DNA of 64,000 nt, from positions 744,001 through 808,000 of the forward strand of contig NZ_JAPDDS010000001.1 in assembly GCF_025950085.1 (NCBI RefSeq). The letters are read 5' to 3'. This DNA comes from Luteolibacter flavescens (lineage in GTDB: Bacteria > Verrucomicrobiota > Verrucomicrobiia > Verrucomicrobiales > Akkermansiaceae). The notes beneath the pieces are model-generated. The model was given only the letters and a program-made list of their open reading frames with translations. It was not told the DNA's origin and searched no databases. Made by a program: the position numbers and the translations under genes. Of the stretch, positions 52,095 through 62,492 are shown piece by piece. How positions within the stretch are numbered: the first letter of the stretch is position 1; each line of letters begins with the position of its first letter.

Positions 52095-54254
52095 ATGAAA
52101 TACCACCTTTCTCTCGCCGGATGTGCCTTGCTCTGCCTCCCCGCTGCCCGAGCCCAGGATCCGATGACTCTGGAGGCAAACCGCTTCCTCTACTCGCACG
52201 GTGACTTCAACAATGACGGTCGTCGCGACGGAGTGATCGTGGACCGGGAAAGCGGCACCATCCGTCTCTTCAACCAGCTCGCCTCAGGAGGCTTCACCTG
52301 GGGCGAGGCTCAGCCCTCGGGCATCGATTCTCCCGAGGCGCTCTCGGTGGGACGCTTCTACCTTTCCACTCACGATGCCATCGTTGTCGGATCCACGGTG
52401 GCAAACCGCGTCCATCTCTTCGGCCTGACAAACCCCGCGGAGATCTTCACGCCAAAGGAAATCTTCCCCGGTGCCCCCGGCCCGTCATCGCTCGCCGCGC
52501 TGGATATCGACGGAACCGGCAGCATCGACCTTCTCACCATCGGGGAAGGTGTCGCACCGCGGACCTACAAGGGCCGTGGCCGCACCTACGAAGCGCTCAC
52601 CCAACTGACCAACACGACACCTACCAGCGCATGGACGGCGAACTACCCGCTCGTCACCGATCGTCTCGGTGCCGTGCGACCGAAGACCGGATCGCCACCC
52701 CGCCTGACGAACCTGTATTACGCGGACGGAAGCGCCACCGCTGCCTTCTATCTTGAGATCGCCGGGGCCTCAGGCCTGTCCGGCTCCATCTCGGTCGCGA
52801 ATATCCCATCGAATTCGCGCTACTCAGCCGGCTCGCTCGATGCCACTGGGCTGACCCATTTCCTCTTCTGGTCGCCCGGGCAATCGACCCTGCGCTGCGT
52901 CCGTCTGAATGAGCCCACTGCAGGCACCTTCGCCTTTGGCACCGTGCAAAGCCACACGCTGGCCGGGACCGGCGGGCTGGATCTGGTGGTGCCGGTGAAG
53001 AATGGCGCCGGGGCGCGGATCGCCGCCCTTTTCGGCGATGGTTCCGTACGCGTCTACGAGTTCGACGGAACCGCCACACCTGTCCTGCGTGCTACCCTGC
53101 AGGACGTGCCTGCGGACATGATACTGCCCATGACCGGCGATGGCTTTCTGATCGCGAGCGGGCTGCGTGGTGCCCAGCCCGAGTGGCGGCGATACACGCC
53201 ATCGGGGCAAGGATACACGCAGTCTGCCAGCGGCAGCATCCCTCCGGCGAGGCCCGCCGCGATGGTGTCGAACATCCTCTTCCTCTCCGCCGAGCCATTC
53301 GTGAATGAAGGAGTGACCGTCAAGTCGCTCACCCATTTCCGCGAGTGGACCACCGGGGCCACGGTCTCATCCGGCCTTGCTTGGAATATCAATTCGCTGG
53401 CGTATGTGAATTCAGGGAGCGGCTTGGGCGGCTCCCAACTCGTCACCCTCTCGGGTACGTCCACGGGTGACTTTCCGCTCGTAAACCAATATTCGCCGGG
53501 AATCTCGATCTACAGTTTTGAGGGAGGCGCGGGAATCCGGGCAGCGGACATCGTCTTTGACCCGCCTCCGGGCACCTACGCGCCTCTTCCTGCGCTGCCA
53601 CCACTCCCTGAACCTCCTCCGTCGGCCACAATGCCTCCCGCGCCGCAGCCGCTCCCGGCGGTCACGGTCAGCGTGGCAGCCACCCAGAGCGGGCATACCC
53701 TGCGCTATCGCACGGGCACGTCGGGAGACTTTGCCACCGTGCCTGACTCCGGGAAGATCGAGGTCTTCTCGACGACGACCATCCAGGTCTACGGGGAAAA
53801 CGGCGGAGTGCGGACCCCGCTTCGCTCCGGCACCTACACGATCTCTCCGGCCTCATCCCTGAGCGTGCCCGCGTCAGCGGATGCCGATGGTGACGGCCTG
53901 CCGGACGCCTGGGAGGCCGCCTTCCAAGCCTACGATCCCCATGCCGACCCGGACGGGGACGGATATACGAATGCCGAGGAAGCAGCCGCCGGTGGCGACC
54001 CCGGCCAGTTCGCCTACCTCGCCGCGATTCCTCCGAAACTCACAGGAACGCTGGTCGGACCTCCCGGCAATCAGGTCCTCCGTCTGGAGTGGGCCGCAGC
54101 CGACAACGTCTCCTCGCTGCAGCTCTCCACGACGCTCACCGGATGGAGCACAGCACCCGGTTCACCCGTTCTCAGCGGCAACAAACGCCGCCTCGACGTG
54201 CCCGTCACCGCGGGCTCACCCCAGAAGCGTTTCTACCGGCTCAGCCGTCCGTGA
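52095..54254 (+). CDS. Secreted FG-GAP/VCBS and thrombospondin-3-like protein (gene 3 of 3)
   Basis: This gene encodes a 719-residue exported protein. A signal peptide (MKYHLSLAGCALLCLPAARA) is followed by propeller-like FG-GAP/VCBS repeats (SHGDFNNDGRRDGVIVD, AALDIDGTGSIDLLTIG). A Pro-rich hinge (near residue 500) leads to a chitobiase-like beta domain (HTLRYRTGTSGDFATVP ... TTTIQVYGENGG) and then a calcium-binding thrombospondin-type-3-like segment at about 595-638 (DADGDGLPDAWE, DPDGDGYTNAEEAAAGGDP). The end (QLSTTLTGWS ... RFYRLSRP) matches the short C-terminal element on other secreted proteins here, including 9645-11183. It closes the three-gene operon. Probably extracellular and Ca2+-stabilised; the partner is unknown. 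Confidence 0.83.
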   Translation: MKYHLSLAGCALLCLPAARAQDPMTLEANRFLYSHGDFNNDGRRDGVIVDRESGTIRLFNQLASGGFTWGEAQPSGIDSPEALSVGRFYLSTHDAIVVGSTVANRVHLFGLTNPAEIFTPKEIFPGAPGPSSLAALDIDGTGSIDLLTIGEGVAPRTYKGRGRTYEALTQLTNTTPTSAWTANYPLVTDRLGAVRPKTGSPPRLTNLYYADGSATAAFYLEIAGASGLSGSISVANIPSNSRYSAGSLDATGLTHFLFWSPGQSTLRCVRLNEPTAGTFAFGTVQSHTLAGTGGLDLVVPVKNGAGARIAALFGDGSVRVYEFDGTATPVLRATLQDVPADMILPMTGDGFLIASGLRGAQPEWRRYTPSGQGYTQSASGSIPPARPAAMVSNILFLSAEPFVNEGVTVKSLTHFREWTTGATVSSGLAWNINSLAYVNSGSGLGGSQLVTLSGTSTGDFPLVNQYSPGISIYSFEGGAGIRAADIVFDPPPGTYAPLPALPPLPEPPPSATMPPAPQPLPAVTVSVAATQSGHTLRYRTGTSGDFATVPDSGKIEVFSTTTIQVYGENGGVRTPLRSGTYTISPASSLSVPASADADGDGLPDAWEAAFQAYDPHADPDGDGYTNAEEAAAGGDPGQFAYLAAIPPKLTGTLVGPPGNQVLRLEWAAADNVSSLQLSTTLTGWSTAPGSPVLSGNKRRLDVPVTAGSPQKRFYRLSRP

Positions 54255-54283
54255 TAAATCCTTTGCGTTACTGGATTTTCCCA

Positions 54284-54312
54284 TTGCCATCCGCGCGGGA
54301 CCTTCCTAGTTT
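54284..54312 (+). promoter_or_regulatory. Candidate promoter of the small basic protein gene
   Basis: TTGCCA (54284-54289) and TAGTTT (54307-54312) are separated by 17 bp. The -35 matches five of six consensus bases, the -10 three of six. It lies in the 94-bp gap after the giant secreted operon and would give a leader of about 30 nt before the ATG at 54349. Sequence evidence only. Confidence 0.4.
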
Positions 54313-54348
54313 CCGCGCCCCGCGACCAAGCAACCCGCGAATTTTCCC

Positions 54349-54504
54349 ATGTCGAAGCACAACAGTCTCAAGGCCAAGGGCGGCGCCGAAGGCAAGCGTT
54401 CAGTGATGAAGCGTTTTGAACGCGTCAAGCTCATGAAGGAGCGCGGTGTCTGGAAAGACGGCCGTAGCCCCATCGGTCTGCCAAAGACCAAGGGCGAAGG
54501 CTGA
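54349..54504 (+). CDS. Small basic protein of the Verrucomicrobia/Chlamydiae family
   Basis: This gene encodes a 51-residue highly basic protein: MSKHNSLKAKGG, then KRSVMKRFERVKLMKERG and GLPKTKGEG. The start MSxHNSLK, the central VxKRFERV and the end GLPKTK are the signature of the small basic protein family described for Verrucomicrobia and Chlamydiae (TIGR04137). Members are thought to be ribosome- or rRNA-associated because of their size, charge and high expression, but this is not proven as far as I know. It has its own candidate promoter and a good terminator (54535-54563), and lies just before an RluB-type rRNA enzyme. Confidence 0.9.
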   Translation: MSKHNSLKAKGGAEGKRSVMKRFERVKLMKERGVWKDGRSPIGLPKTKGEG

Positions 54505-54534
54505 GGCCGGCCAATCCCGCATTTTTCCGCAGAT

Positions 54535-54563
54535 GCGCAGTGCCCGCAAGGCGCTGCGCTTTT
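54535..54563 (+). terminator. Intrinsic terminator after the small basic protein gene
   Basis: A 10-bp stem with one G-U pair (54535-54544 with 54550-54559), loop CGCAA, followed directly by TTTT and then CGCGTTT. It is 31 nt past the stop codon at 54502-54504 and 40 nt before the next start at 54603. Confidence 0.7.
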
Positions 54564-54602
54564 CGCGTTTCTAGCCCCGCTATTCATCCTATCATCACGT
54601 CC

Positions 54603-55505
54603 ATGCCCGAAGGCACCCGTCTCAACAAATTCCTCGCCTCCTGCGGCGTCGGCTCACGTCGCGCCTGCGACGCCATGGTCCAGGACGGCCGGGTCGAGAT
54701 CAATGGCAAGCCCTGCCTGAATCCCGCGCATCATGTGGAGCCCGGCGACTTCGTGCGGGTGGACGGCAAGCGCGTGCAGACGAAGGAGACGAGCACGGTG
54801 ATGTTTTACAAGCCGCGCGGCTATGTCTGCTCGCGCGAGGACGAGCTGGGCCGGGACACGATCTACACGATCCTGCCCACCATCCTGAAGCACCTGCACC
54901 ACGTCGGCCGGCTCGACCGCGACTCGGAAGGCCTGCTCATCCTGACGAATGATGGCGACCTTTCCCAGACGCTGATGCATCCGTCGAAGCTGGTGGAAAA
55001 GGAGTACATCGTCACCTCGAACCAGCCGGTGCTCAACGAGCACCTCGATCTCTTCAAGAGCGGCGTCTATGTGGAAAAGGTGCGCATGCGGGCCAAGGAA
55101 GTCACCCGCCTCTCCTCACGCCGCTACAAGATCGTGCTGGAGACCGGCCTGAAGCGCCAGATCCGCATGATGTTCCAAGCGCTCGGCTACCAGGTGCAAA
55201 AACTCGTCCGCGTGCGCATCGGCATGGTGGAACTCGGCGACCTCCCGGAAGGCGCATGGCTGCCTATCGACGAGAAGGTCATCACCCTCCTGCAAAAGAA
55301 TCCGAAGCCCCGCGGCGGCAACCGCCCCGCGGTGAAGGCTGCAAAGAAGACCGCGAAAAAAGCAGCGAAGAAGGCCGCTCCTGCGTCTGCTCCACCAAGG
55401 GCAGCCGCCAAGCCCGCCCGACGCAGTTCAGCCTCCGAAGCCCGCCCACCCTCCGCGCGGGGCTTTGGAAAGAAGACGGCGAAGCGCGCTCCGCGGCGCG
55501 GATGA
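54603..55505 (+). CDS. rluB: 23S rRNA pseudouridine synthase, RluB-like, with basic tail
   Basis: This gene encodes a 300-residue RluB-type enzyme. The S4 domain is at residues 5-55 (LNKFLASCGVGSRRACDAMV), and the catalytic Asp105 is in GRLDRDSEGLLILTNDG. The blocks KEYIVTS and GLKRQIRMMFQALGY follow. RluB makes pseudouridine 2605 of 23S rRNA. The last 70 residues are a Lys/Ala/Arg/Pro-rich unstructured tail (VKAAKKTAKKAAKKAAP and similar), like histone-H1-type tails seen on other GC-rich bacterial proteins. Such tails probably bind RNA. The ATG at 54603 is used; an in-frame start at 54540 would overlap the terminator. Confidence 0.87.
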   Translation: MPEGTRLNKFLASCGVGSRRACDAMVQDGRVEINGKPCLNPAHHVEPGDFVRVDGKRVQTKETSTVMFYKPRGYVCSREDELGRDTIYTILPTILKHLHHVGRLDRDSEGLLILTNDGDLSQTLMHPSKLVEKEYIVTSNQPVLNEHLDLFKSGVYVEKVRMRAKEVTRLSSRRYKIVLETGLKRQIRMMFQALGYQVQKLVRVRIGMVELGDLPEGAWLPIDEKVITLLQKNPKPRGGNRPAVKAAKKTAKKAAKKAAPASAPPRAAAKPARRSSASEARPPSARGFGKKTAKRAPRRG

Positions 55506-55513
55506 CCCGGAGA

Positions 55514-55807
55514 TCAAGCCACCAATGGCTTGATCGTCTGCATCACTTCCTTCCCCTTCTCTCTCGTAGCCTTGCTCAGGTCGAAATCCGACTGGAGGCG
55601 CAGAAGAAGCGAGGCGGAGATTCCAAGGTAGCGCTCCAACCGGAGCGCTGTATCCGCTGACACTCCTTTCCGCCCGGCGAAGATGTCGCTGAGACGGCTT
55701 CGCGGGATGTGCATGTCGCCCGCTGCTCGCGAAGCGGTGATTCCCCGGGTCTCCAATTCATCCCGGATCAGCCCCGCTGCGGGATTGGTCTTCAAGTCGA
55801 TCTTCAT
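55514..55807 (-). CDS. higA: HigA-family antitoxin
   Basis: This gene encodes a 97-residue antitoxin with an XRE-type helix-turn-helix (residues about 15-65: GLIRDELETRGITASRAAGD, IPRSRLSDIFAGRKGVS, TALRLERYLGIS). The order 'ASRAAGDMHIPRSRLSDI' is typical of HigA/VapI. It lies 7 nt below the HigB toxin gene, toxin-first as usual for higBA. HigA binds the toxin and represses the operon. The ATG at 55807 is chosen; an in-frame ATG at 55840 would overlap the toxin gene. Confidence 0.87.
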   Translation of the reverse strand: MKIDLKTNPAAGLIRDELETRGITASRAAGDMHIPRSRLSDIFAGRKGVSADTALRLERYLGISASLLLRLQSDFDLSKATREKGKEVMQTIKPLVA

Positions 55808-55814
55808 GGTTGGG

Positions 55815-56123
55815 TCACTTGTGGGTGTCTTGAATTTCAACGAATTCCACGTCTGTCAGTCCTTCATCGGCCCATGCGAAGGTGATCCGCCACTTCGAGT
55901 TCCGGCCATCAGCATCAATTGAGTATCGGTCCGAGCCGTGAAGCTTGTGATAATGAAGTGCTCGCAGTGTGAGCAGGTCTTTCTCTGAAGCACGGTTGAG
56001 AATTGCTAGACGTTCCTGAGCCTTCTCCAATCTCAAGCCGCCGAGTCGATTGGCCTCCTTGCGAGTGAGAATGTCACCGCAGAAAACCTTCTCGGTCGCT
56101 TTATCGGCGAAGCTGCGGATCAC
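55815..56123 (-). CDS. higB: HigB-family toxin (RelE superfamily)
   Basis: This gene encodes a 102-residue RelE-fold ribonuclease toxin, starting with GTG at 56123 (read MIRSFADKATEKVF). MIRSFADKxTEK is the HigB family opening. The core contains RLEKAQERLAILNRA, LRALHYHKLHGSDRYSI and SKWRITFAWADEGLTDVEFVEI, where Lys, Arg and Tyr/His residues form the mRNA-cutting site at the ribosome. The promoter region (56124-56333) is less GC-rich near the start; no clear operator palindrome was found by eye. The neighbour on the other side is acs, divergently transcribed, which looks unrelated. Confidence 0.87.
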   Translation of the reverse strand: MIRSFADKATEKVFCGDILTRKEANRLGGLRLEKAQERLAILNRASEKDLLTLRALHYHKLHGSDRYSIDADGRNSKWRITFAWADEGLTDVEFVEIQDTHK

Positions 56124-56333
56124 CGGGACACTGTAACCAAAAAAGAGAACACCACAAGCAGATAGCTTTTGCGATGCTTTCTCGAACTCGACGAATGTCG
56201 GTTTCCGTCAATACCCCGAGAAAGTCCGTGGCATGCGCCACCGAAGCGCAAATTTTGAGTCGCCCCCTGCGAATTGTGGCTTTTAGTTTCGGGTAGTCCG
56301 GCAACCCGACTTGCGCCGGCAACCCAAGGCATC

Positions 56334-58289
<1,956 letters not shown>

Positions 58290-58292
58290 CGA

Positions 58293-59156
58293 ATGACGAC
58301 GACCCGCTACATTTTCGCTCGGATTGCCCAGGCCTTTGGCGTGAACCGCCGCCAGCGGCGCATGTCGGAGGCTGCCTCGGAAATGCACCTGCTGCGCGAG
58401 GCGGAGCAGGTGCTGGGGCAGTCCGTGTGGGAGCGGGTCGAGGAAGTTGAGGAGCTTGGCGTCGAGTACTGGAACCTGCGGAAGCTGATCAAGGAGCGGA
58501 ACGAAATCGGCACCAAGCTCGCCGAGTGCGAGGCCTTCCTCGCCGACGCCCATGACCAGCGCTCCAGCCTGCTCAACGCCAAGTCCGATTCCCAGCTAGA
58601 GCTGGAAGAGAAGCGTGCAAGCCTGCTGACCGAGCTCGAAACTCTCGCGAAGGACCGCGACCTGGTGATCCAGCAGGCTCGGGAAATCCGCCGGGTTTAT
58701 GACGGCCTCAAAATGAAGCTGGAAGTGACCCAGCACGACGGCGTCACAAGCGCGACGGAGAAAACGAAGTCCCGCATGCTGGAACTGAAGTCGCAATTCA
58801 CCCAGCTCAAGCACGACCGCGACCGGATCGCAGCCAGCATCGCCGATGGAGACGCCATGGTGGACACCATCGACGCTGAGCTTTCGGAAGAGCGTCAAAA
58901 GCATCGCGCCGAAGCGTCGGTCGCTTTCCAACAGATCGGCCAGGCCAATCGCGACATCTCCTCATTCAAGGCGCAGCAGGGCCTGATCGACACCCAGATG
59001 CGGCAGCTCTACAGCGAGATCGGCCGACACGTGAGCCGGAATGCCTTCATCAACGACCAGTGCCGGAGCGCCGCCAAGGGCCACATCCAGATGATTGATG
59101 TGATGCGCGCCTTGAGGAAATCGGTGGCCATGAACCACCGCCTCGCTGGCATGTGA
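58293..59156 (+). CDS. Coiled-coil protein downstream of acs
   Basis: I do not recognise this 287-residue protein. It is almost wholly helical with long heptad segments (EMHLLREAEQVLGQS, LRKLIKERNEIGTKLAEC, ELEEKRASLLTELETLAKDRDL, EERQKHRAEASVAFQQIGQ). The N-terminus (TTRYIFARIAQAFG) is basic and weakly hydrophobic, perhaps membrane-associating. No signal peptide is evident. The start is 3 nt past the acs stop with no clear ribosome binding site, pointing to translational coupling to acs. A structural or scaffolding role is possible, but nothing assigns a function. Confidence 0.72.
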   Translation: MTTTRYIFARIAQAFGVNRRQRRMSEAASEMHLLREAEQVLGQSVWERVEEVEELGVEYWNLRKLIKERNEIGTKLAECEAFLADAHDQRSSLLNAKSDSQLELEEKRASLLTELETLAKDRDLVIQQAREIRRVYDGLKMKLEVTQHDGVTSATEKTKSRMLELKSQFTQLKHDRDRIAASIADGDAMVDTIDAELSEERQKHRAEASVAFQQIGQANRDISSFKAQQGLIDTQMRQLYSEIGRHVSRNAFINDQCRSAAKGHIQMIDVMRALRKSVAMNHRLAGM

Positions 59157-59163
59157 CCTCGGC

Positions 59164-59180
59164 GGCGGCACCTTGCCGCC
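59164..59180. repeat. Hairpin between convergent genes
   Basis: A perfect 7-bp stem (59164-59170 with 59174-59180) with loop CCT lies between the convergent ends at 59156 and 59230. It has no T-run, so it may act as a weak bidirectional stop or as an RNA-end hairpin. Nothing else was seen in the 73-bp gap. Confidence 0.35.
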
Positions 59181-59229
59181 AGCCTTGATTCATGGAGTCC
59201 GATATCCCGGTGGCCGGGACCAGCGTCGT

Positions 59230-60615
59230 TCACGCCAGCCGCTCGAGCAGCTTCTTGTGGATGCCGCCGAAGCCGCCGTTGCTGAGCACGGCTACCACGT
59301 CGCCGGCCTTCGCCTCGCGCGCGACGGTCTCCACGATCTCGTCCACCGTGTGGATGTAGCGGCCGTTCCCGCCGTGCCGTGCGATGTCCGCGGCGAGCTT
59401 GTCGGGATCGAGGCGGTCGTTCTCCGGGATCTTGTGAAGATCCGGGATCTCTGAAACCACCGCCTCATCGGCAAGCGCAAGTGCTTCGGCCAGCTCGTTC
59501 TGGAAAACGGCACGGCGCGTCGTATTCGAGCGCGGCTCGAAAAGGATCCACAGGCGGCTGTTTCCGTAGCGCTGGCGCAGGCTGCCGACCGCGAGCTTGA
59601 TGGCAGTCGGATGATGCGCGAAGTCATCGATGACCTTCACGCCACCGGCCTCGCCACGGAGTTCCTGGCGACGGGCCACACCGTCGAAGCTCTCGAGGCC
59701 CGCACGGATTTCATCCGGGGTCAGCCCGGCGAAAAGCGCCGCGGAGGTGGCCATCGCAGCGTTCCGCACGTTGAATTCACCCGTCATCCGCAGAGAGTAG
59801 CGCTCGCCGCCGAGGGTGAAGGAACTACGATCCGCATCGTAGGTCACATCGGAGATGCGGACGTCATTCCCCTCGCCAAGACCCACAGTCTTCACAGGGC
59901 ACGGAGCCTTCTCCGCCACATCACGGCAATTGGGGTCGTCGCCATTGATAATCGCGCAGCCGGTGCGTGGCACCACGTTCAGCAGGCGGCGGAAGGTCAG
60001 CTTGATCTCGTCGAGATTCGCGTAGATGTCGGCGTGGTCGAATTCGATGTTGTTCACCACCGCCACCTCCGGGAGGTAGTGGAGGAACTTCGAGCGCTTG
60101 TCGAAGAAGGCCGTGTCGTATTCGTCGCCCTCCAGCACGGTGAATTCCGAGTCGGTGAAATTCGCGCCGCGGCCCAGGTTCTTCGGCAGTCCGCCGATCA
60201 TCCAGCCCGGCTCCCTGCCTGCCGAGATGAAGAGCCATGCGAGCATGGAGCTCGTGGTGGTCTTGCCGTGCGTGCCGCTCACCACGTAGTTCCGCTTTCC
60301 GCGCAGGAAATGCTCCTTCATCACCTCCGGCAGGGACTGGTAGAGCAGCTTGCGGGAGAGCGCGGCCTCGGCCTCCTCGTTGCCACGGCTGATGGCATTG
60401 CCGATGACGATCACGTCGGCGTCCGCAGGCAGGTTCTCGGCACGGTAGCCTTCCGTGATCTCGATGCCCTCGTTGCGGAGGAAGTCGGACATCGGCGGAT
60501 ACACGTTCGTATCGGAGCCGGTGACGGTGAAGCCCTTGCGCTTCATCGCAACGGCCACGGCGCCCATCGCGGTCCCGCAGACGCCGGTAAAATGGAAATG
60601 CTTCTTTTCGGACAT
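59230..60615 (-). CDS. mpl: UDP-N-acetylmuramate:L-alanyl-gamma-D-Glu-meso-DAP ligase
   Basis: This gene encodes a 461-residue Mur-ligase-type enzyme that reattaches recycled murein tripeptide to UDP-MurNAc. The N-terminal dinucleotide-like domain reads FHFTGVCGTAMGAVAVAM. The ATP loop is GTHGKTT (114-120), and Mur-ligase landmarks follow (EGDEYDTAFFD, NNIEFDHADIY). DDFAHHPTAI and FEPRSNT in the C-terminal part match Mpl rather than MurC. Its presence implies a meso-DAP peptidoglycan and active murein recycling, unlike the related Chlamydiae. The ATG at 60615 is chosen; an in-frame start at 60639 is less likely. Confidence 0.93.
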   Translation of the reverse strand: MSEKKHFHFTGVCGTAMGAVAVAMKRKGFTVTGSDTNVYPPMSDFLRNEGIEITEGYRAENLPADADVIVIGNAISRGNEEAEAALSRKLLYQSLPEVMKEHFLRGKRNYVVSGTHGKTTTSSMLAWLFISAGREPGWMIGGLPKNLGRGANFTDSEFTVLEGDEYDTAFFDKRSKFLHYLPEVAVVNNIEFDHADIYANLDEIKLTFRRLLNVVPRTGCAIINGDDPNCRDVAEKAPCPVKTVGLGEGNDVRISDVTYDADRSSFTLGGERYSLRMTGEFNVRNAAMATSAALFAGLTPDEIRAGLESFDGVARRQELRGEAGGVKVIDDFAHHPTAIKLAVGSLRQRYGNSRLWILFEPRSNTTRRAVFQNELAEALALADEAVVSEIPDLHKIPENDRLDPDKLAADIARHGGNGRYIHTVDEIVETVAREAKAGDVVAVLSNGGFGGIHKKLLERLA

Positions 60616-60652
60616 GTGAGTGGCGACTCCCTCCGCCAAGCCCCGATGATCA

Positions 60653-60758
60653 GGACCAGGATGGATGGGATGGATAGGATTTTAGAATAAGGGTTCGGGT
60701 GGCGTTCCGGGCCGACAGGGTCAGGGTTTTATTCCATCCATCCTATCCATCCTGGTCC
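60653..60758. repeat. 26-bp imperfect inverted repeat of GGATGGAT units
   Basis: The left arm 60653-60678 (GGACCAGGATGGATGGGAT...) and right arm 60733-60758 (its near reverse complement) pair over 26 bp with two visible mismatches, with 54 nt between. The arms are built of GGAT/ATCC units, a composition unlike the neighbours. The repeat fills most of the 152-bp gap between the HAD gene (ends 60768) and mpl (starts 60615), both leftward. It would form a long stem-loop in their transcript. Confidence 0.6.
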
Positions 60759-60767
60759 CATGTGTTT

Positions 60768-61649
60768 TCAAAAGGTCGGCGCGGCGACGGTGGCGTTTTC
60801 CCGCTCCTCCACCCGGCGACGCAGGATGCGGTCGGCGGTTTCGCGCACCATTTCGGAAAGCAGCAGCCAGAGGTGGCTGCCCTGCCGGTAGTCCGCCGGG
60901 GCGATGTGCTTCACCCGCCCGGCGTGGGAGGAGAGCTGGAAGCACTTCCGGAAGCTCCGGCTGGTCGGGTCCTCGGGATTGTAAACGGCGATCGCCTGCC
61001 CGCCGCTCTTGCTCATGACGGTGAAGCACGGCACGTCGGTCGGCCCGTCACCCACGTAGATCATGTTATCGAAAGGGATCGGCCGCTGTTCCGCAGGCAT
61101 GTGGTCGTTCACGTCCTGCGAGTAGTCGAGCATCCCCTTGTTGATGCGGAAGAGGAACTGCGTCTTCGTGGTGTGCGAAATCGCCCGCTTCGGGAAGCTG
61201 ATGATGCCGTGGGAATCCTCGCCGAATTCGCAGCCGAAGATCGCCTTCACCTTGGTATTCAGGCGGCTGCCATCGAGGAGCGCCTTCAGGCCGGAGGAAA
61301 TGATGTAAAATTCGATTTTCACCCCCACCGCCTCGTGATGCGGACCGAGGCAGGCCTTCGGCAGGGTGTCGAACATTTCGAAGACGCCCGGGAAAAAGGT
61401 CAGGCCCGCACCCAGCTCGACCAGCCGGGCATTTGTCACCTGATCCATCTGGAGATAATCCAGAATGCACTTCAGGTAAGCGAGTTCCCCGTCCCACTGC
61501 TGCTCTGTCACCAGCTTGTTGCACTTTTTCCAGAACTGCGCGGGATCGATGCCGAATTCCGGGAACAGCACATCATCCTGCATGTAGCGGGGGCTGAGCG
61601 TCTGGTCATAGTCAAAAACCAGAGCGATGGTATTCTGCGGGGCGGCCAT
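60768..61649 (-). CDS. HAD-superfamily hydrolase
   Basis: This gene encodes a 293-residue phosphatase-like protein. Motif I, FDYDQTLS, gives nucleophile Asp13 and acid/base Asp15. Motif II Ser-rich ([14 protein letters not shown]), the Lys motif region near [13 protein letters not shown] and motif [18 protein letters not shown] complete the HAD set. The cap between them (about 25-110) is helical. This long form with '[12 protein letters not shown]' is typical of conserved HAD proteins whose substrates are unknown. The ATG at 61649 is used; upstream sequence in frame is divergent coding DNA of scpB. Phosphatase activity on a small metabolite is the family expectation. Confidence 0.88.
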   Translation of the reverse strand: MAAPQNTIALVFDYDQTLSPRYMQDDVLFPEFGIDPAQFWKKCNKLVTEQQWDGELAYLKCILDYLQMDQVTNARLVELGAGLTFFPGVFEMFDTLPKACLGPHHEAVGVKIEFYIISSGLKALLDGSRLNTKVKAIFGCEFGEDSHGIISFPKRAISHTTKTQFLFRINKGMLDYSQDVNDHMPAEQRPIPFDNMIYVGDGPTDVPCFTVMSKSGGQAIAVYNPEDPTSRSFRKCFQLSSHAGRVKHIAPADYRQGSHLWLLLSEMVRETADRILRRRVEERENATVAAPTF

Positions 61650-61781
61650 GGGGCGCGGCAAGCGAACCAGCCGCCCCCCTGCCCCGCAAGCGGAAAGCCG
61701 GGCCGGAAAAATCCCCGGGTGACACACGGTCGCCGGCACGCTTGAAATGCCCCCGAGCTTGCCTAAGCTCCGCCGCCCGCC

Positions 61782-62492
61782 ATGGAACTTTCCTCGATAG
61801 TCGAAGCCTTGCTGACCGCCTCGGACGAGCCGATGCCGGCGGAGGAGATCGCCCGGCTGATCCGCGCCCGCGTGGCGGAGGCCGAGGACGCCCGCGCCCG
61901 CAAGGTGGAGGACGGCGAGACCCCGGAAGAGCTGCCGGACTGGCTGGTCGGCCTCGCCACCGTCTCGTCGGACCAAGTCATCGCCGCCATTGCCGCGCTG
62001 AACCACATCTACGAGGCCAGCGGTCGCGCCTTCCTGCTGATGGAGCGGGCCAAGGGCTGGAAGATTTTCACCCGCCCCACCTACGGCGAATTCGTCCGCC
62101 AGCTTTTCCCCGGCCGGAAGCCGGAGCGCCTCAGCGGCCCGGCCATGGAGACGCTCGCGATCATCGCCTACCGCCAGCCGATCACGAAGGCGGCGATCGA
62201 GGCCGTCCGCGGCGTCGCCTGCGATGGCATGCTGCAAAAGCTGCTCGACCGCGAGCTGGTCCGCATCGGCGGCCGCGCCGAGCTGCCCGGTCGCCCGCTG
62301 CTCTACGAGACCACGGAGTCCTTCTACGAGCACTTCGGCATCCGCAGCATTGATGACCTGCCGAATGCCCAAGAACTCCGCCGCGTGAAGCTCCCCGAGG
62401 CACCCTCGGAAGGTGCCGCCGCGGAAGAACAGCTTGCCCTCAGCGCCACCGGCGCATCCCCTGCCTCCGCCTCTCCCGACGAAAAAGCGTGA
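61782..62492 (+). CDS. scpB: Segregation and condensation protein ScpB
   Basis: This gene encodes a 236-residue kleisin-associated protein of the SMC-ScpA-ScpB condensin. The two winged-helix halves show [24 protein letters not shown] and [28 protein letters not shown], the latter a ScpB hallmark. An acidic/Ala-rich tail of about 40 residues follows. It starts 133 nt from the divergent HAD gene. Its TGA overlaps the next start as GTGA (62489-62492), coupling it to pheA, a pairing that does not reflect shared function. ScpA is not in this window. Confidence 0.93.
   Translation: MELSSIVEALLTASDEPMPAEEIARLIRARVAEAEDARARKVEDGETPEELPDWLVGLATVSSDQVIAAIAALNHIYEASGRAFLLMERAKGWKIFTRPTYGEFVRQLFPGRKPERLSGPAMETLAIIAYRQPITKAAIEAVRGVACDGMLQKLLDRELVRIGGRAELPGRPLLYETTESFYEHFGIRSIDDLPNAQELRRVKLPEAPSEGAAAEEQLALSATGASPASASPDEKA

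Noticed and set aside
56101-56322. A 73-residue frame upstream of higB
   Set aside because: It overlaps the higB start, carries no family signature and lies in the higBA-acs control gap.
61650-62372. Upstream extension of the HAD gene
   Set aside because: The extra 241 residues are antisense to scpB; the HAD motif DYDQT lies close to the ATG at 61649 as expected.
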